Below are positions 1-5,799 of a stretch of 6,037 bases of DNA, piece after piece (the first letter of the stretch is position 1; each line of letters begins with the position of its first letter). Under the pieces are notes generated by a model. It was not told the DNA's origin. It searched no databases and worked only from the letters and a program-made list of their open reading frames with translations. Where the stretch lies: assembly GCA_001797815.1 (NCBI GenBank), contig MGQK01000014.1, positions 6,108-12,144 on the forward strand. The letters are read 5' to 3'. This DNA is from Deltaproteobacteria bacterium RBG_13_61_14 (lineage in GTDB: Bacteria > RBG-13-61-14). The translations under genes and the position numbers were made by a program.

Positions 1-1155
1 GGCGGGCCCCATCCCACCTTTTTTCCGGAGTTGATCGAGGAAGAGGGGGTGGACACGATCTGCGTGGGTGAAGCGGACCTGTCCTTCCCGGAATGGGCCG
101 ATCGGTTCGAGGCCCAGGCGGATTTTGCCCAGGTCCCCAACTTCTGGGTCAAAGTGCGACCGGGCGAGGTGGTGAAGAACCCCCCGGCTCCCCTGGTGGA
201 AGATCTGGACACGCTGCCTTTTCCGGACCGCGAGGGGCTTTACCAGAACCGCGGGCTGCGGCAATACCGGATGAAATCCTTCATTGCCAGTCGCGGTTGC
301 CCGTTCGCCTGCACTTATTGTTATAATCAATTGTATCGGGACCTGTATCGAGGCCGGGGCCGGGTCTGGCGGACGCGCAGCCCGGAGCACCTGGTGGGAG
401 AGATCGCCTGGGTAAAAAAAAACTGGCCCCTGGCGCAACTCAACATGGTGGATGACGTGTTTGTCCCGTCCCGGTCCTGGCTGGAAAAATTTGTGGAGCT
501 GTATCGGAGCCAGATCAACCTTCCCTTTGCCTGCATTCTCCGGCTGGACCGGGTGGATGACGACCAGGCGCGCCTCTTGGCCGAGGCCGGCTGTCGAGTG
601 GCGCTGGCCGCGATCGAATCGGGCGACGAGCGAGTTCGGCGAGAGGTGATGGGGCGACGGATGACCAACGAACAAATTCTCCAGGGTTGTGAGCATCTCC
701 ATCGCTATGGCATCAAAATTTACACCCAGAACATGCTGGGGGTGCCGGGGGAGACCTTGGAGGAGGCCCTGGCCACGGTGGATCTGAACATCCGCGGTCG
801 GGCCGACTTGGCCATCACCAGCCTGGCGCTGACCCAACGCGCCATCGCCGAAGGCTATTACTCCGGCGACGTCCGCGAGCTGCCTCATAATATGACCTCC
901 CGCTCCGTGCTCAACCTGCCGGACAAGGCCAAGATCGAAAAACTGCAGAAGCTCACGCCCGCCCTGGTGGATCTGCCGGTCCTGCGGCGCTACGTGCGCT
1001 GCCTGCTTAAGCTCCCCCTGCATCCACTCTATTCTTCGCTCCGCAACGCCTGGATGTCGGTGAAAAGCTACCGGGACTTAAGCTTTCGCCCCAACTTCCG
1101 CGAGCACCTGGAGATCATCCGACGCGGGATCAAGTATATTGTGTGGGACCGTTAA
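1..1155 (+). CDS. B12-binding-domain radical SAM protein, 5' end cut by window
   Basis: This is the last 384 residues of a radical SAM enzyme whose start lies upstream. The frame is open from base 1 and opens with GGPHPTFFPE, the typical end of a cobalamin-binding (Rossmann-like) domain in this family, so the TTG at 31 is not the true start. The radical SAM core carries CPFACTYC (bases 298-321, visible Cys100, Cys104, Cys107), the CxxxCxxC ligands of the SAM-bound [4Fe-4S] cluster. It is followed by AAIESGDE (visible residues about 203-210) and GVPGET (247-252), both usual for the TIM-barrel. The C-terminal 100 or so residues are basic, amphipathic and family-typical, ending YIVWDR. Family members include methylases and cyclases of lipids, tetrapyrroles and antibiotics; the substrate here cannot be read. 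Oddities: a run of nine A at 414-422, and no PYPGT-like segment before IAEGYY. It ends 39 bases before the acyl-CoA dehydrogenase. The family call is firm; the reaction is unknown. Confidence 0.9.
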   Translation, partial: GGPHPTFFPELIEEEGVDTICVGEADLSFPEWADRFEAQADFAQVPNFWVKVRPGEVVKNPPAPLVEDLDTLPFPDREGLYQNRGLRQYRMKSFIASRGCPFACTYCYNQLYRDLYRGRGRVWRTRSPEHLVGEIAWVKKNWPLAQLNMVDDVFVPSRSWLEKFVELYRSQINLPFACILRLDRVDDDQARLLAEAGCRVALAAIESGDERVRREVMGRRMTNEQILQGCEHLHRYGIKIYTQNMLGVPGETLEEALATVDLNIRGRADLAITSLALTQRAIAEGYYSGDVRELPHNMTSRSVLNLPDKAKIEKLQKLTPALVDLPVLRRYVRCLLKLPLHPLYSSLRNAWMSVKSYRDLSFRPNFREHLEIIRRGIKYIVWDR

Positions 1156-1185
1156 ACTTGGAAATGAGGGGCCTTCCCTCCAAGC

Positions 1186-1189
1186 GAGG
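1186..1189 (+). promoter_or_regulatory. Ribosome binding site of the acyl-CoA dehydrogenase
   Basis: GAGG lies five bases before the ATG at 1195. It fixes this start, and the encoded N-terminus (MDFDLTDEQKAIRELARRFA) is the normal start of the family. Confidence 0.6.
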
Positions 1190-1194
1190 CGAAC

Positions 1195-2349
1195 ATGGAC
1201 TTTGACCTGACTGACGAACAAAAGGCGATCCGGGAGCTGGCGCGCCGCTTCGCGGACGAGGAGATCGCACCCTCGGCCAAGGAACGGGACGAGAAGGAAA
1301 TTTTTCCGGATGAAATCCTGAAGAAAATGGGACCGCTCGGCTTCCTGGGCGGGCCGATCCCCAAGGAATACGGCGGCGCCGGGCTCGATTACATTGCCCA
1401 TGCGATCCTGACCGAAGAGGTCGGCCGGGCCTGCTCCTCGGTGCGCACCACCCTTTCCGTCCACATTTCCCTGGCCCAGCTCACCATCCTGAAGTGGGGC
1501 AGCGAAGCCCAGAAGAAACACTGGCTCCCGCGGCTGGCCTCAGGCGAAATCCTCGGCTGCTTCGGCCTGACCGAGCCGGACACCGGCTCCGATGCCGCGA
1601 ACCAGAAGACCACCGCGCTGAAAAAGGGCGACCGCTGGATTCTCAACGGCGCCAAGATGTGGATCTCGAATGCGGGCAAGGCCGAGCTGGCCATTATTTT
1701 CGCCCAAACCGATAAGAGCAAAGGAGCCAAGGGGCTGGCCGCGTTCCTGGTCGAGCGCAACACGCCGGGTTATTCCACCCGGGACATCCACGGCAAATTG
1801 GGCATGCGCTCGTCCAACACCGGCGAGATCATCCTGGAGGACTGCGCGGTCCCGGCCGCGAACCTGCTGGGCGAGGTGGGCCAGGGCTTCAAGGTGGCGA
1901 TGAGCGGGCTGGACCACGGCCGCTACAGCGTGGCCGCCGGCTCGGTCGGCCTGATCCAGGCCTGCCGGGAGGCGAGCGTGGCTTACGCCAAGGAGCGGGT
2001 CCAGTTCGGCAAGCCCATCGCCGGCTTCCAACTGGTGCAGGAGATGATCGCGCGGATGCGGGTGAGCGAGGACGCGGCCCGGCTGCTGGTTTACCAGGCC
2101 GGGCACCTCAAGAACCGGGGCCGGCCCGATACCATCGCGACCTGCATCGCCAAGTATTTTTCGACCGAAGCGGCCCAGCAGGCGGCGATGGACGCGATCC
2201 AGGTGCACGGCGGCTACGGCTATTCCAACGAATATCCGGTCGAGCGCTATCTCCGCGACGCGCGGGTGGCGACCCTGTATGAAGGGACTTCCCAGATCCA
2301 GCAGCTGATCATCGGCCGGCACGAGACCGGGATCTCGGCCTTTGTCTGA
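1195..2349 (+). CDS. Acyl-CoA dehydrogenase (short-chain / glutaryl-like)
   Basis: This is a soluble FAD enzyme that oxidises an acyl-CoA to the 2,3-enoyl-CoA and passes electrons to electron-transfer flavoprotein. It has 384 residues, the normal family length. The N-terminal helical domain starts at DLTDEQ. The middle beta domain carries CFGLTEPDTGSDA (122-134) and WILNGAKMWISNAG (148-161), the FAD and substrate signatures. The C-terminal helical domain has ERVQFGKPIAGFQ (267-279), HGGYGY (338-343) and YEGTSQIQ (362-369), with Glu363 at the usual catalytic base position. Residues 83-90 (VRTTLSVH) place Arg84 and Ser88 where glutaryl-CoA dehydrogenase, as I recall it, has Arg94 and Ser98 that hold the substrate carboxylate. 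The end, GISAFV, also resembles that subfamily, whereas HGGYGY and YPVERYLRDA are more like butyryl-CoA dehydrogenase. The family is certain; the substrate is open (butyryl, branched-chain, glutaryl or another dicarboxyl-CoA). No partner gene such as etfAB or enoyl-CoA hydratase is in the window. Confidence 0.95.
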   Translation: MDFDLTDEQKAIRELARRFADEEIAPSAKERDEKEIFPDEILKKMGPLGFLGGPIPKEYGGAGLDYIAHAILTEEVGRACSSVRTTLSVHISLAQLTILKWGSEAQKKHWLPRLASGEILGCFGLTEPDTGSDAANQKTTALKKGDRWILNGAKMWISNAGKAELAIIFAQTDKSKGAKGLAAFLVERNTPGYSTRDIHGKLGMRSSNTGEIILEDCAVPAANLLGEVGQGFKVAMSGLDHGRYSVAAGSVGLIQACREASVAYAKERVQFGKPIAGFQLVQEMIARMRVSEDAARLLVYQAGHLKNRGRPDTIATCIAKYFSTEAAQQAAMDAIQVHGGYGYSNEYPVERYLRDARVATLYEGTSQIQQLIIGRHETGISAFV

Positions 2350-2358
2350 GCCTGGAGA

Positions 2359-2376
2359 CGCGACCGCTTGGTCGCG
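2359..2376 (+). repeat. Perfect 7-bp hairpin between acyl-CoA dehydrogenase and YfhO-like genes
   Basis: CGCGACC (2359-2365), loop GCTT, GGTCGCG (2370-2376). The arms are exact reverse complements and begin 10 bases after the TGA of the acyl-CoA dehydrogenase. One A-A mismatch and one further G-C pair extend the stem. No T-run follows, so it is not a canonical intrinsic terminator. It could be a 3' stabilising or attenuating stem, or one copy of a dispersed REP-like palindrome. The 74-base gap (2350-2423) holds nothing else I can support, and I see no convincing -35/-10 pair in it. Confidence 0.55.
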
Positions 2377-2423
2377 ACGGGATCCGACGCAGATGAAAGT
2401 CATTTACCCTCGGTTGCCTCACC

Positions 2424-4745
2424 ATGCCTAGCCCATCCTTGCTCCCCGCCTGGCGCAGACAAGATTACCTCTATCTGCTCGGTCTGGTCGCGGCCGCGGT
2501 GCTGGCTTTCTGGCCCCTCCTCTGCCGGCACCAGAGCTTTTTCCGGCCCGAGCTGTTTGGACATGATTGGGAAGGCGGCTATATTCCCTTGGCGACCTGC
2601 GCCATCCTGATGGTAGGGCAGGGTTTTTTCCCGCTCTGGACTTCCGCCTATCTGTGCGGGACTCCACTCCTCGGCACAGCCCAAGGCGGCTATCTGTATC
2701 CTCCCTCTTATTACTTCTATGGGCTTCTAGATTTTACTACCGCCTATTCCCTGACTCTGGTCGGGGACCTCGCCCTGCTCGGAATCTTCACCTTCATCCT
2801 GTTCCGCTATCTGAGCCTGAGCGGCCCCGCCTCTTTCCTGGCCTCACTCTGGATGATGCTCTCCGGGCCGGCCATCTGGTTCAGCTTCATTCCCATGGGC
2901 CTGCAAGAATTAACCTGGTTCATGGTTCTTTACCTGGGAGCCTTGATGCTCCGGCGCCGCGCCTCGCTTGGAATCTGGCTCCTCTGGGTCGCCGCCTTTT
3001 GCCTGGAAATCCTGGCCGGAGACCCGGAAACCCTGGTCTATTCCTGTCTCTTGGTGGCAATGACTTTCGGGCTGCATTGGGCGCTGGAACGAATTCCGCT
3101 CCGAATCGCCTTCCGCACCATCATCCTCTTGGCGGGCGGCATCATCCTCGGCGGATTGATCACCCTGGCGCAGGGTCTGACCACCGTGGAGTTCTTCTCC
3201 CATTGCATCCGCTCCGTCCCCCTGGACTACCAGGCCTACCGGCAAACCTGGTTCGAGCCCAAGCAACTCCTCGGCCTTATCGCCCCCCTCTTCCGACGCC
3301 AAACCGGCGAGCTCTTCTTCGGCATCCTCCCCATCGCGCTCCTCCTGGTCGGACTGGTCCGCGCCCCTCACTGCGTCCCCCGCACCCTGGTCCGAACTTT
3401 TCTCGCGCTCGGGGTGGTGCTGTTCTTCAACCCCGCATTCCATTTAACTCCTCTCCTTTACCACCTGCCCGTGGTCTCCTTGTTCTCCCGCCACTATAAG
3501 CTGCTCCCTTACTTCCAGCTTTTTCTTTGTCTCGGAGTGGCCCTGGGCGTGGATTCCCTGCTCGCCCGTCCCCGGCCAGCCGGTCTGGCCTGGGTCATCC
3601 TCGCCCTCGCCCTCCTCGACCTGGTGATCCCGAGCCGACCGCTCCCCTATCAACTGGCCCTCGCCGGCGGATACCTTTTCATCCTCTTCGCCTCCCGGCG
3701 CCGAATCCGACCCCGCCTTCTCCTGGCCGGGCTGATCTTCCTCACTTTCACCGACCTGCTCTCCCGGCTGTGGGATACCCCGCACCGCCTGGACTATCCG
3801 CGCTTCGCCGAGTCTTTTCATCAGTTCTTTCGCCAGGCCGATCGCCAGGCGCGAACCGTGATCTCGTATTCTCTCCTGGACCGCATGGCCGACGTCAAAC
3901 TTCCCGTTCCCATTCAGTCCGGCGTCTGGGAGGGAACCGCGTCCGCAGATCACTGGCTCCATGTTCCGCCCAAACGCTACCTCCTCTTCCTCTCCCGGAT
4001 CACGCCCCAGATCGTGGTCTTCCGGGACGGCAAGCTCGTGCAGCACTACATTGACAGCGCGCTCAAACACCTGGACTTTGTGACTCCCGAAAACCGCCAT
4101 CTGGTGGACTATCTCAGCCTCCGATACTTTGTCACCTACCATTTTCCGCTGGCCGTGGCCGACCAGCCCGGAAGCCATTTCCAGCGCCGGGTCCACGACG
4201 AAATTGACATCTACGAAAACCTGCAAGCGCTGCCCCGGGCCTTCCTGGTCCACGGCGTCCGCCACTACCTCGACGAGGAGGTGTTGCTCGCCGACCTCGG
4301 TTTTGCCGACCACTTCCAACCCCGCGGCCAGGTCTTTCTTCCCGGCCCTGGCCCCGAGCAACCTCCCGCGCCGGCGGCGCCGGGAGAAGAAGTGGAAATT
4401 CTTGACTATCAGGATCAGAAATCCGAGTATCGGGTCACGCTTCTCTCTCCCGGCTACCTCTCCACCTCGGAAAATTACTTCCCCGGCTGGCGGGCCTGGG
4501 TCAATGGTCAGGAGGCGCCGGTGCTGCGGAGCAACTACACCTTCCGCGCTCTCGCCTTGACTCCCGGCTCCCACCAGATCGTCTTTCGTTATATTCCGGT
4601 TTCGTTCCGGATCGGACTGTGGGTAGGGTTGAGCTCGCTCCTGTTTTTCTTGGCCGGCGAATTGTGGTATGTTATCCGGGGCTGGGCTTCGGCGGAATCT
4701 CGACTTTCCCGAGCCAGCGAGATTCTCACGATTCGGAGGGATTGA
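2424..4745 (+). CDS. YfhO-like multi-pass membrane protein (GT-C type)
   Basis: This 773-residue integral membrane protein resembles the bacterial YfhO family, whose members look like GT-C glycosyltransferases and are linked to sugar modification of cell-wall or lipid polymers. After a short basic N-terminus comes a first membrane segment (about 15-34), then a loop with HDW (47-49) where GT-C proteins keep an acidic residue, and FPLWTSAYLCGTPLLG (69-84) leading to YPPSYY (92-97), a strong family signature. Roughly ten more hydrophobic segments run to about residue 445. A large soluble part follows (about 450-725), with a Pro/Ala-rich linker at 639-655 and a C-terminal beta domain with ENYFPGWRAWVNG (683-695) and RSNYTFRALALTPGSHQIVF (702-721). 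A last membrane helix lies at about 728-750. The ATG at 2424 is the first Met after an in-frame stop at 2394; no Shine-Dalgarno is visible, so initiation may be weak or coupled. Its stop overlaps the next start by one base. The donor and acceptor are unknown. Confidence 0.88.
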   Translation: MPSPSLLPAWRRQDYLYLLGLVAAAVLAFWPLLCRHQSFFRPELFGHDWEGGYIPLATCAILMVGQGFFPLWTSAYLCGTPLLGTAQGGYLYPPSYYFYGLLDFTTAYSLTLVGDLALLGIFTFILFRYLSLSGPASFLASLWMMLSGPAIWFSFIPMGLQELTWFMVLYLGALMLRRRASLGIWLLWVAAFCLEILAGDPETLVYSCLLVAMTFGLHWALERIPLRIAFRTIILLAGGIILGGLITLAQGLTTVEFFSHCIRSVPLDYQAYRQTWFEPKQLLGLIAPLFRRQTGELFFGILPIALLLVGLVRAPHCVPRTLVRTFLALGVVLFFNPAFHLTPLLYHLPVVSLFSRHYKLLPYFQLFLCLGVALGVDSLLARPRPAGLAWVILALALLDLVIPSRPLPYQLALAGGYLFILFASRRRIRPRLLLAGLIFLTFTDLLSRLWDTPHRLDYPRFAESFHQFFRQADRQARTVISYSLLDRMADVKLPVPIQSGVWEGTASADHWLHVPPKRYLLFLSRITPQIVVFRDGKLVQHYIDSALKHLDFVTPENRHLVDYLSLRYFVTYHFPLAVADQPGSHFQRRVHDEIDIYENLQALPRAFLVHGVRHYLDEEVLLADLGFADHFQPRGQVFLPGPGPEQPPAPAAPGEEVEILDYQDQKSEYRVTLLSPGYLSTSENYFPGWRAWVNGQEAPVLRSNYTFRALALTPGSHQIVFRYIPVSFRIGLWVGLSSLLFFLAGELWYVIRGWASAESRLSRASEILTIRRD
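4735..4740 (+). promoter_or_regulatory. Strong ribosome binding site deciding the UbiA-family start
   Basis: GGAGGG lies four bases before the ATG at 4745, inside the end of the upstream gene. It selects 4745 rather than the in-frame ATG at 4619, which lies deep inside the YfhO-like gene and would add 42 residues unlike the family. Confidence 0.75.
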
Positions 4746-5638
4746 TGGCATCATTGGCGTCCAGGCTTGCCTTCCTGCGCTGGGGCGTGCGCGGTTTCGA
4801 TATCCTGGTGCTGCTCGCGTATCCCACCCTCGGGGCCGCCTTCGCCTGGCCGGGGTGGGGGACGGAAGCCGCGGTCCGGTTCGTCATCTTTTCAGTTCTG
4901 AATATATGTTTGCTCACCTTCATTTATCTGCTCAATGACTGGAGCGACGCCCGCCTTAACCCCGAAGAACCGCAGCAACGAAAAGTCCAGGCCCTCAAGC
5001 ACCCGGAGGTGATGAGCGAGCGGCAGGTGTTGGGCCTGGCCTTCGCTCTGCTCGGCATCGCCTTGCTCGGTTTTTTCTTCCTTTCTCGGCCGGTGTTTAT
5101 CATCGGCGTGGCGATCACTTTCATAACTTTGATCTATTCCCATCCCCGCATCTACTGCAAGGGCGTGCCGGTCCTGTCCACTCTGACTCATCATTTGGCT
5201 TTCGCCAGCCTCTATTTCCTGGCCGGCTGGGCGCTGTTCCAGCCGCTTTCGCCGCCGGCGGTGGAGATCAGCCTCTATTGGGGACTGGTGCTGTCCGCCG
5301 GTCATTTCTCCAACGAAATCGAAGACTTTCAGAACGACGCTCGGGCCGGCATCCGCACCAACGCCATCGCCTTTGGCCAGCGCTTGGTCTTCCGGCTGGG
5401 GCTGGCCCTCTTCCTGCTCGCCTCGCTCTACTTTCTGGGATTGGCCTGGGCCGGGATTCTCCCGCGGTCGTTCGCCTGGATCGGCGCGGGCCTTGCCGGC
5501 GCCTGGGCCATCCAGACCTTCCGCTATCGCCACTGGAAAGCCGGCGATCCCATCCGGCCCTTCCGCTCTTTTTACCGGGCCGCCTACGCGCTCACCTCAT
5601 TTCTCATTTTCTTCTTGCTGTTGTGGCAAAAGCGGTGA
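4745..5638 (+). CDS. UbiA-family membrane prenyltransferase
   Basis: This 297-residue integral membrane protein belongs to the UbiA superfamily, which transfers an isoprenoid diphosphate to an aromatic, sugar-phosphate or lipid acceptor using Mg2+. The first Asp-rich motif is NDWSDARLN (64-72). It fits NDxxDxxxD except that the last Asp is Asn72. The second motif is DFQNDARAG (194-202), a clean DxxxDxxxG. YSHPRIYCKG (131-140) matches the conserved Tyr/Lys loop between them. Seven to nine hydrophobic segments cover the chain, for example 47-63, 97-112, 117-131, 213-236 and 280-294. Length is normal. The start is set by TGATG overlap with the upstream stop and by GGAGGG; the coupling argues for co-production with the YfhO-like protein. 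Candidate roles: quinone or tetrapyrrole prenylation, archaeal-type lipid synthesis, or a decaprenyl-phosphate ribose synthase-like step feeding a GT-C enzyme. The acceptor cannot be told from the sequence. Confidence 0.88.
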   Translation: MASLASRLAFLRWGVRGFDILVLLAYPTLGAAFAWPGWGTEAAVRFVIFSVLNICLLTFIYLLNDWSDARLNPEEPQQRKVQALKHPEVMSERQVLGLAFALLGIALLGFFFLSRPVFIIGVAITFITLIYSHPRIYCKGVPVLSTLTHHLAFASLYFLAGWALFQPLSPPAVEISLYWGLVLSAGHFSNEIEDFQNDARAGIRTNAIAFGQRLVFRLGLALFLLASLYFLGLAWAGILPRSFAWIGAGLAGAWAIQTFRYRHWKAGDPIRPFRSFYRAAYALTSFLIFFLLLWQKR

Positions 5639-5733
5639 AAGGCACCCTCTATGTGGTGGCCACGCTCATCGGCAACCTGGAGGACCCGCACCGAGCTTTT
5701 AGAATGGGCCGGGCAGACCTGCCCCAAATTTGA
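5635..5733 (+). pseudogene. rsmI: Truncated rsmI N-terminus (16S rRNA methyltransferase relic)
   Basis: Starting at a GTG that overlaps the UbiA stop (GTGA, 5635-5638), the frame reads MKGTLYVVATLIGNLED, then PHRAFRMG and a stop after 32 codons. The first 17 residues match the N-terminus of RsmI, the SAM-dependent enzyme that 2'-O-methylates C1402 of 16S rRNA (family pattern GTLYVVATPIGNLEDITLRA), with Leu for the usual Pro in ATPIGNL. PHRAFR may be a one-codon-shorter, diverged ITLRALR. A functional RsmI is roughly 220-290 residues, so the rest of the SAM-binding and catalytic domain is missing. The short length fits a deletion relic or a join to other DNA. The functional copy, if any, must be elsewhere. 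A chance match over 17 residues in the right phase at a start codon is very unlikely. Confidence 0.75.
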
Positions 5734-5791
5734 GTTTGCCGATGGGGATCCGATCTGGGAGGGAGAGGAAGCCGTTGAAAGCAGCGAGTGA
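5651..5791 (+). other. Orphan short reading frame with a protein-like tail
   Basis: In the phase of the UbiA gene, bases 5651-5791 read ATG and 45 further codons to TGA. The first 13 or so residues are merely the rsmI relic read out of frame. The remainder (from about 5690: TELLEWAGQTCPKFEFADG, then DPIWEGEEAVESSE) is acidic, balanced in composition and looks like the C-terminal end of a real protein. Its TGA overlaps a GTG (GTGA, 5788-5791) in frame with the next gene, as coupled genes often do. No Shine-Dalgarno precedes the ATG. It may be the surviving 3' end of a deleted gene fused to the rsmI 5' end, or noise. I do not recognise the family. Confidence 0.3.
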
Positions 5792-5799
5792 ATGAGGTC

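Noticed and set aside
1157-1184. CTTGGA...TCCAAG inverted repeat before the acyl-CoA dehydrogenase
   Set aside because: It has a six-pair outer stem with a bulged, weak inside and no T-run, and does not cover the ribosome binding site. Chance is a sufficient explanation.
1540-2403. Open frame of 287 codons on the - strand
   Set aside because: It is antisense to the conserved core of the acyl-CoA dehydrogenase, and its product is a low-complexity His/Arg/Asp/Gly mix with no recognisable fold.
2567-3499. Open frame of 310 codons on the + strand in another phase
   Set aside because: The product is Pro/Arg/Leu-rich shadow sequence inside the YfhO-like gene, which is supported by membrane segments and motifs in the main phase.
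4371-4383. CCGGCG-G-CGCCGG palindrome
   Set aside because: The loop is only one base, and it lies in the Pro/Ala-rich linker of the YfhO-like protein, where GC-rich codons make such palindromes common.
4619-4744. Upstream in-frame ATG giving the UbiA protein 42 extra residues
   Set aside because: The extra stretch overlaps the end of the YfhO-like gene, is unlike UbiA N-termini, and the ATG at 4745 has a strong GGAGGG.
3444-4754. Open frame of 436 codons on the - strand, fully antisense to the YfhO-like gene
   Set aside because: Its protein is Glu/Gly/Gln-rich and without any domain pattern; it arises from the C-rich codon use of the + strand gene, which has clear family motifs.
5278-5634. 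Open frame in a second phase running through the UbiA gene into the rsmI relic
   Set aside because: Only the part after 5635 resembles a known protein; the part before is an Arg/Pro-rich shadow of UbiA.
5639-5791. TGA read-through extending UbiA by about 50 residues
   Set aside because: The frame after the UbiA stop stays open to 5791, but its first part is clearly rsmI read out of frame, and no selenocysteine or recoding element is visible.
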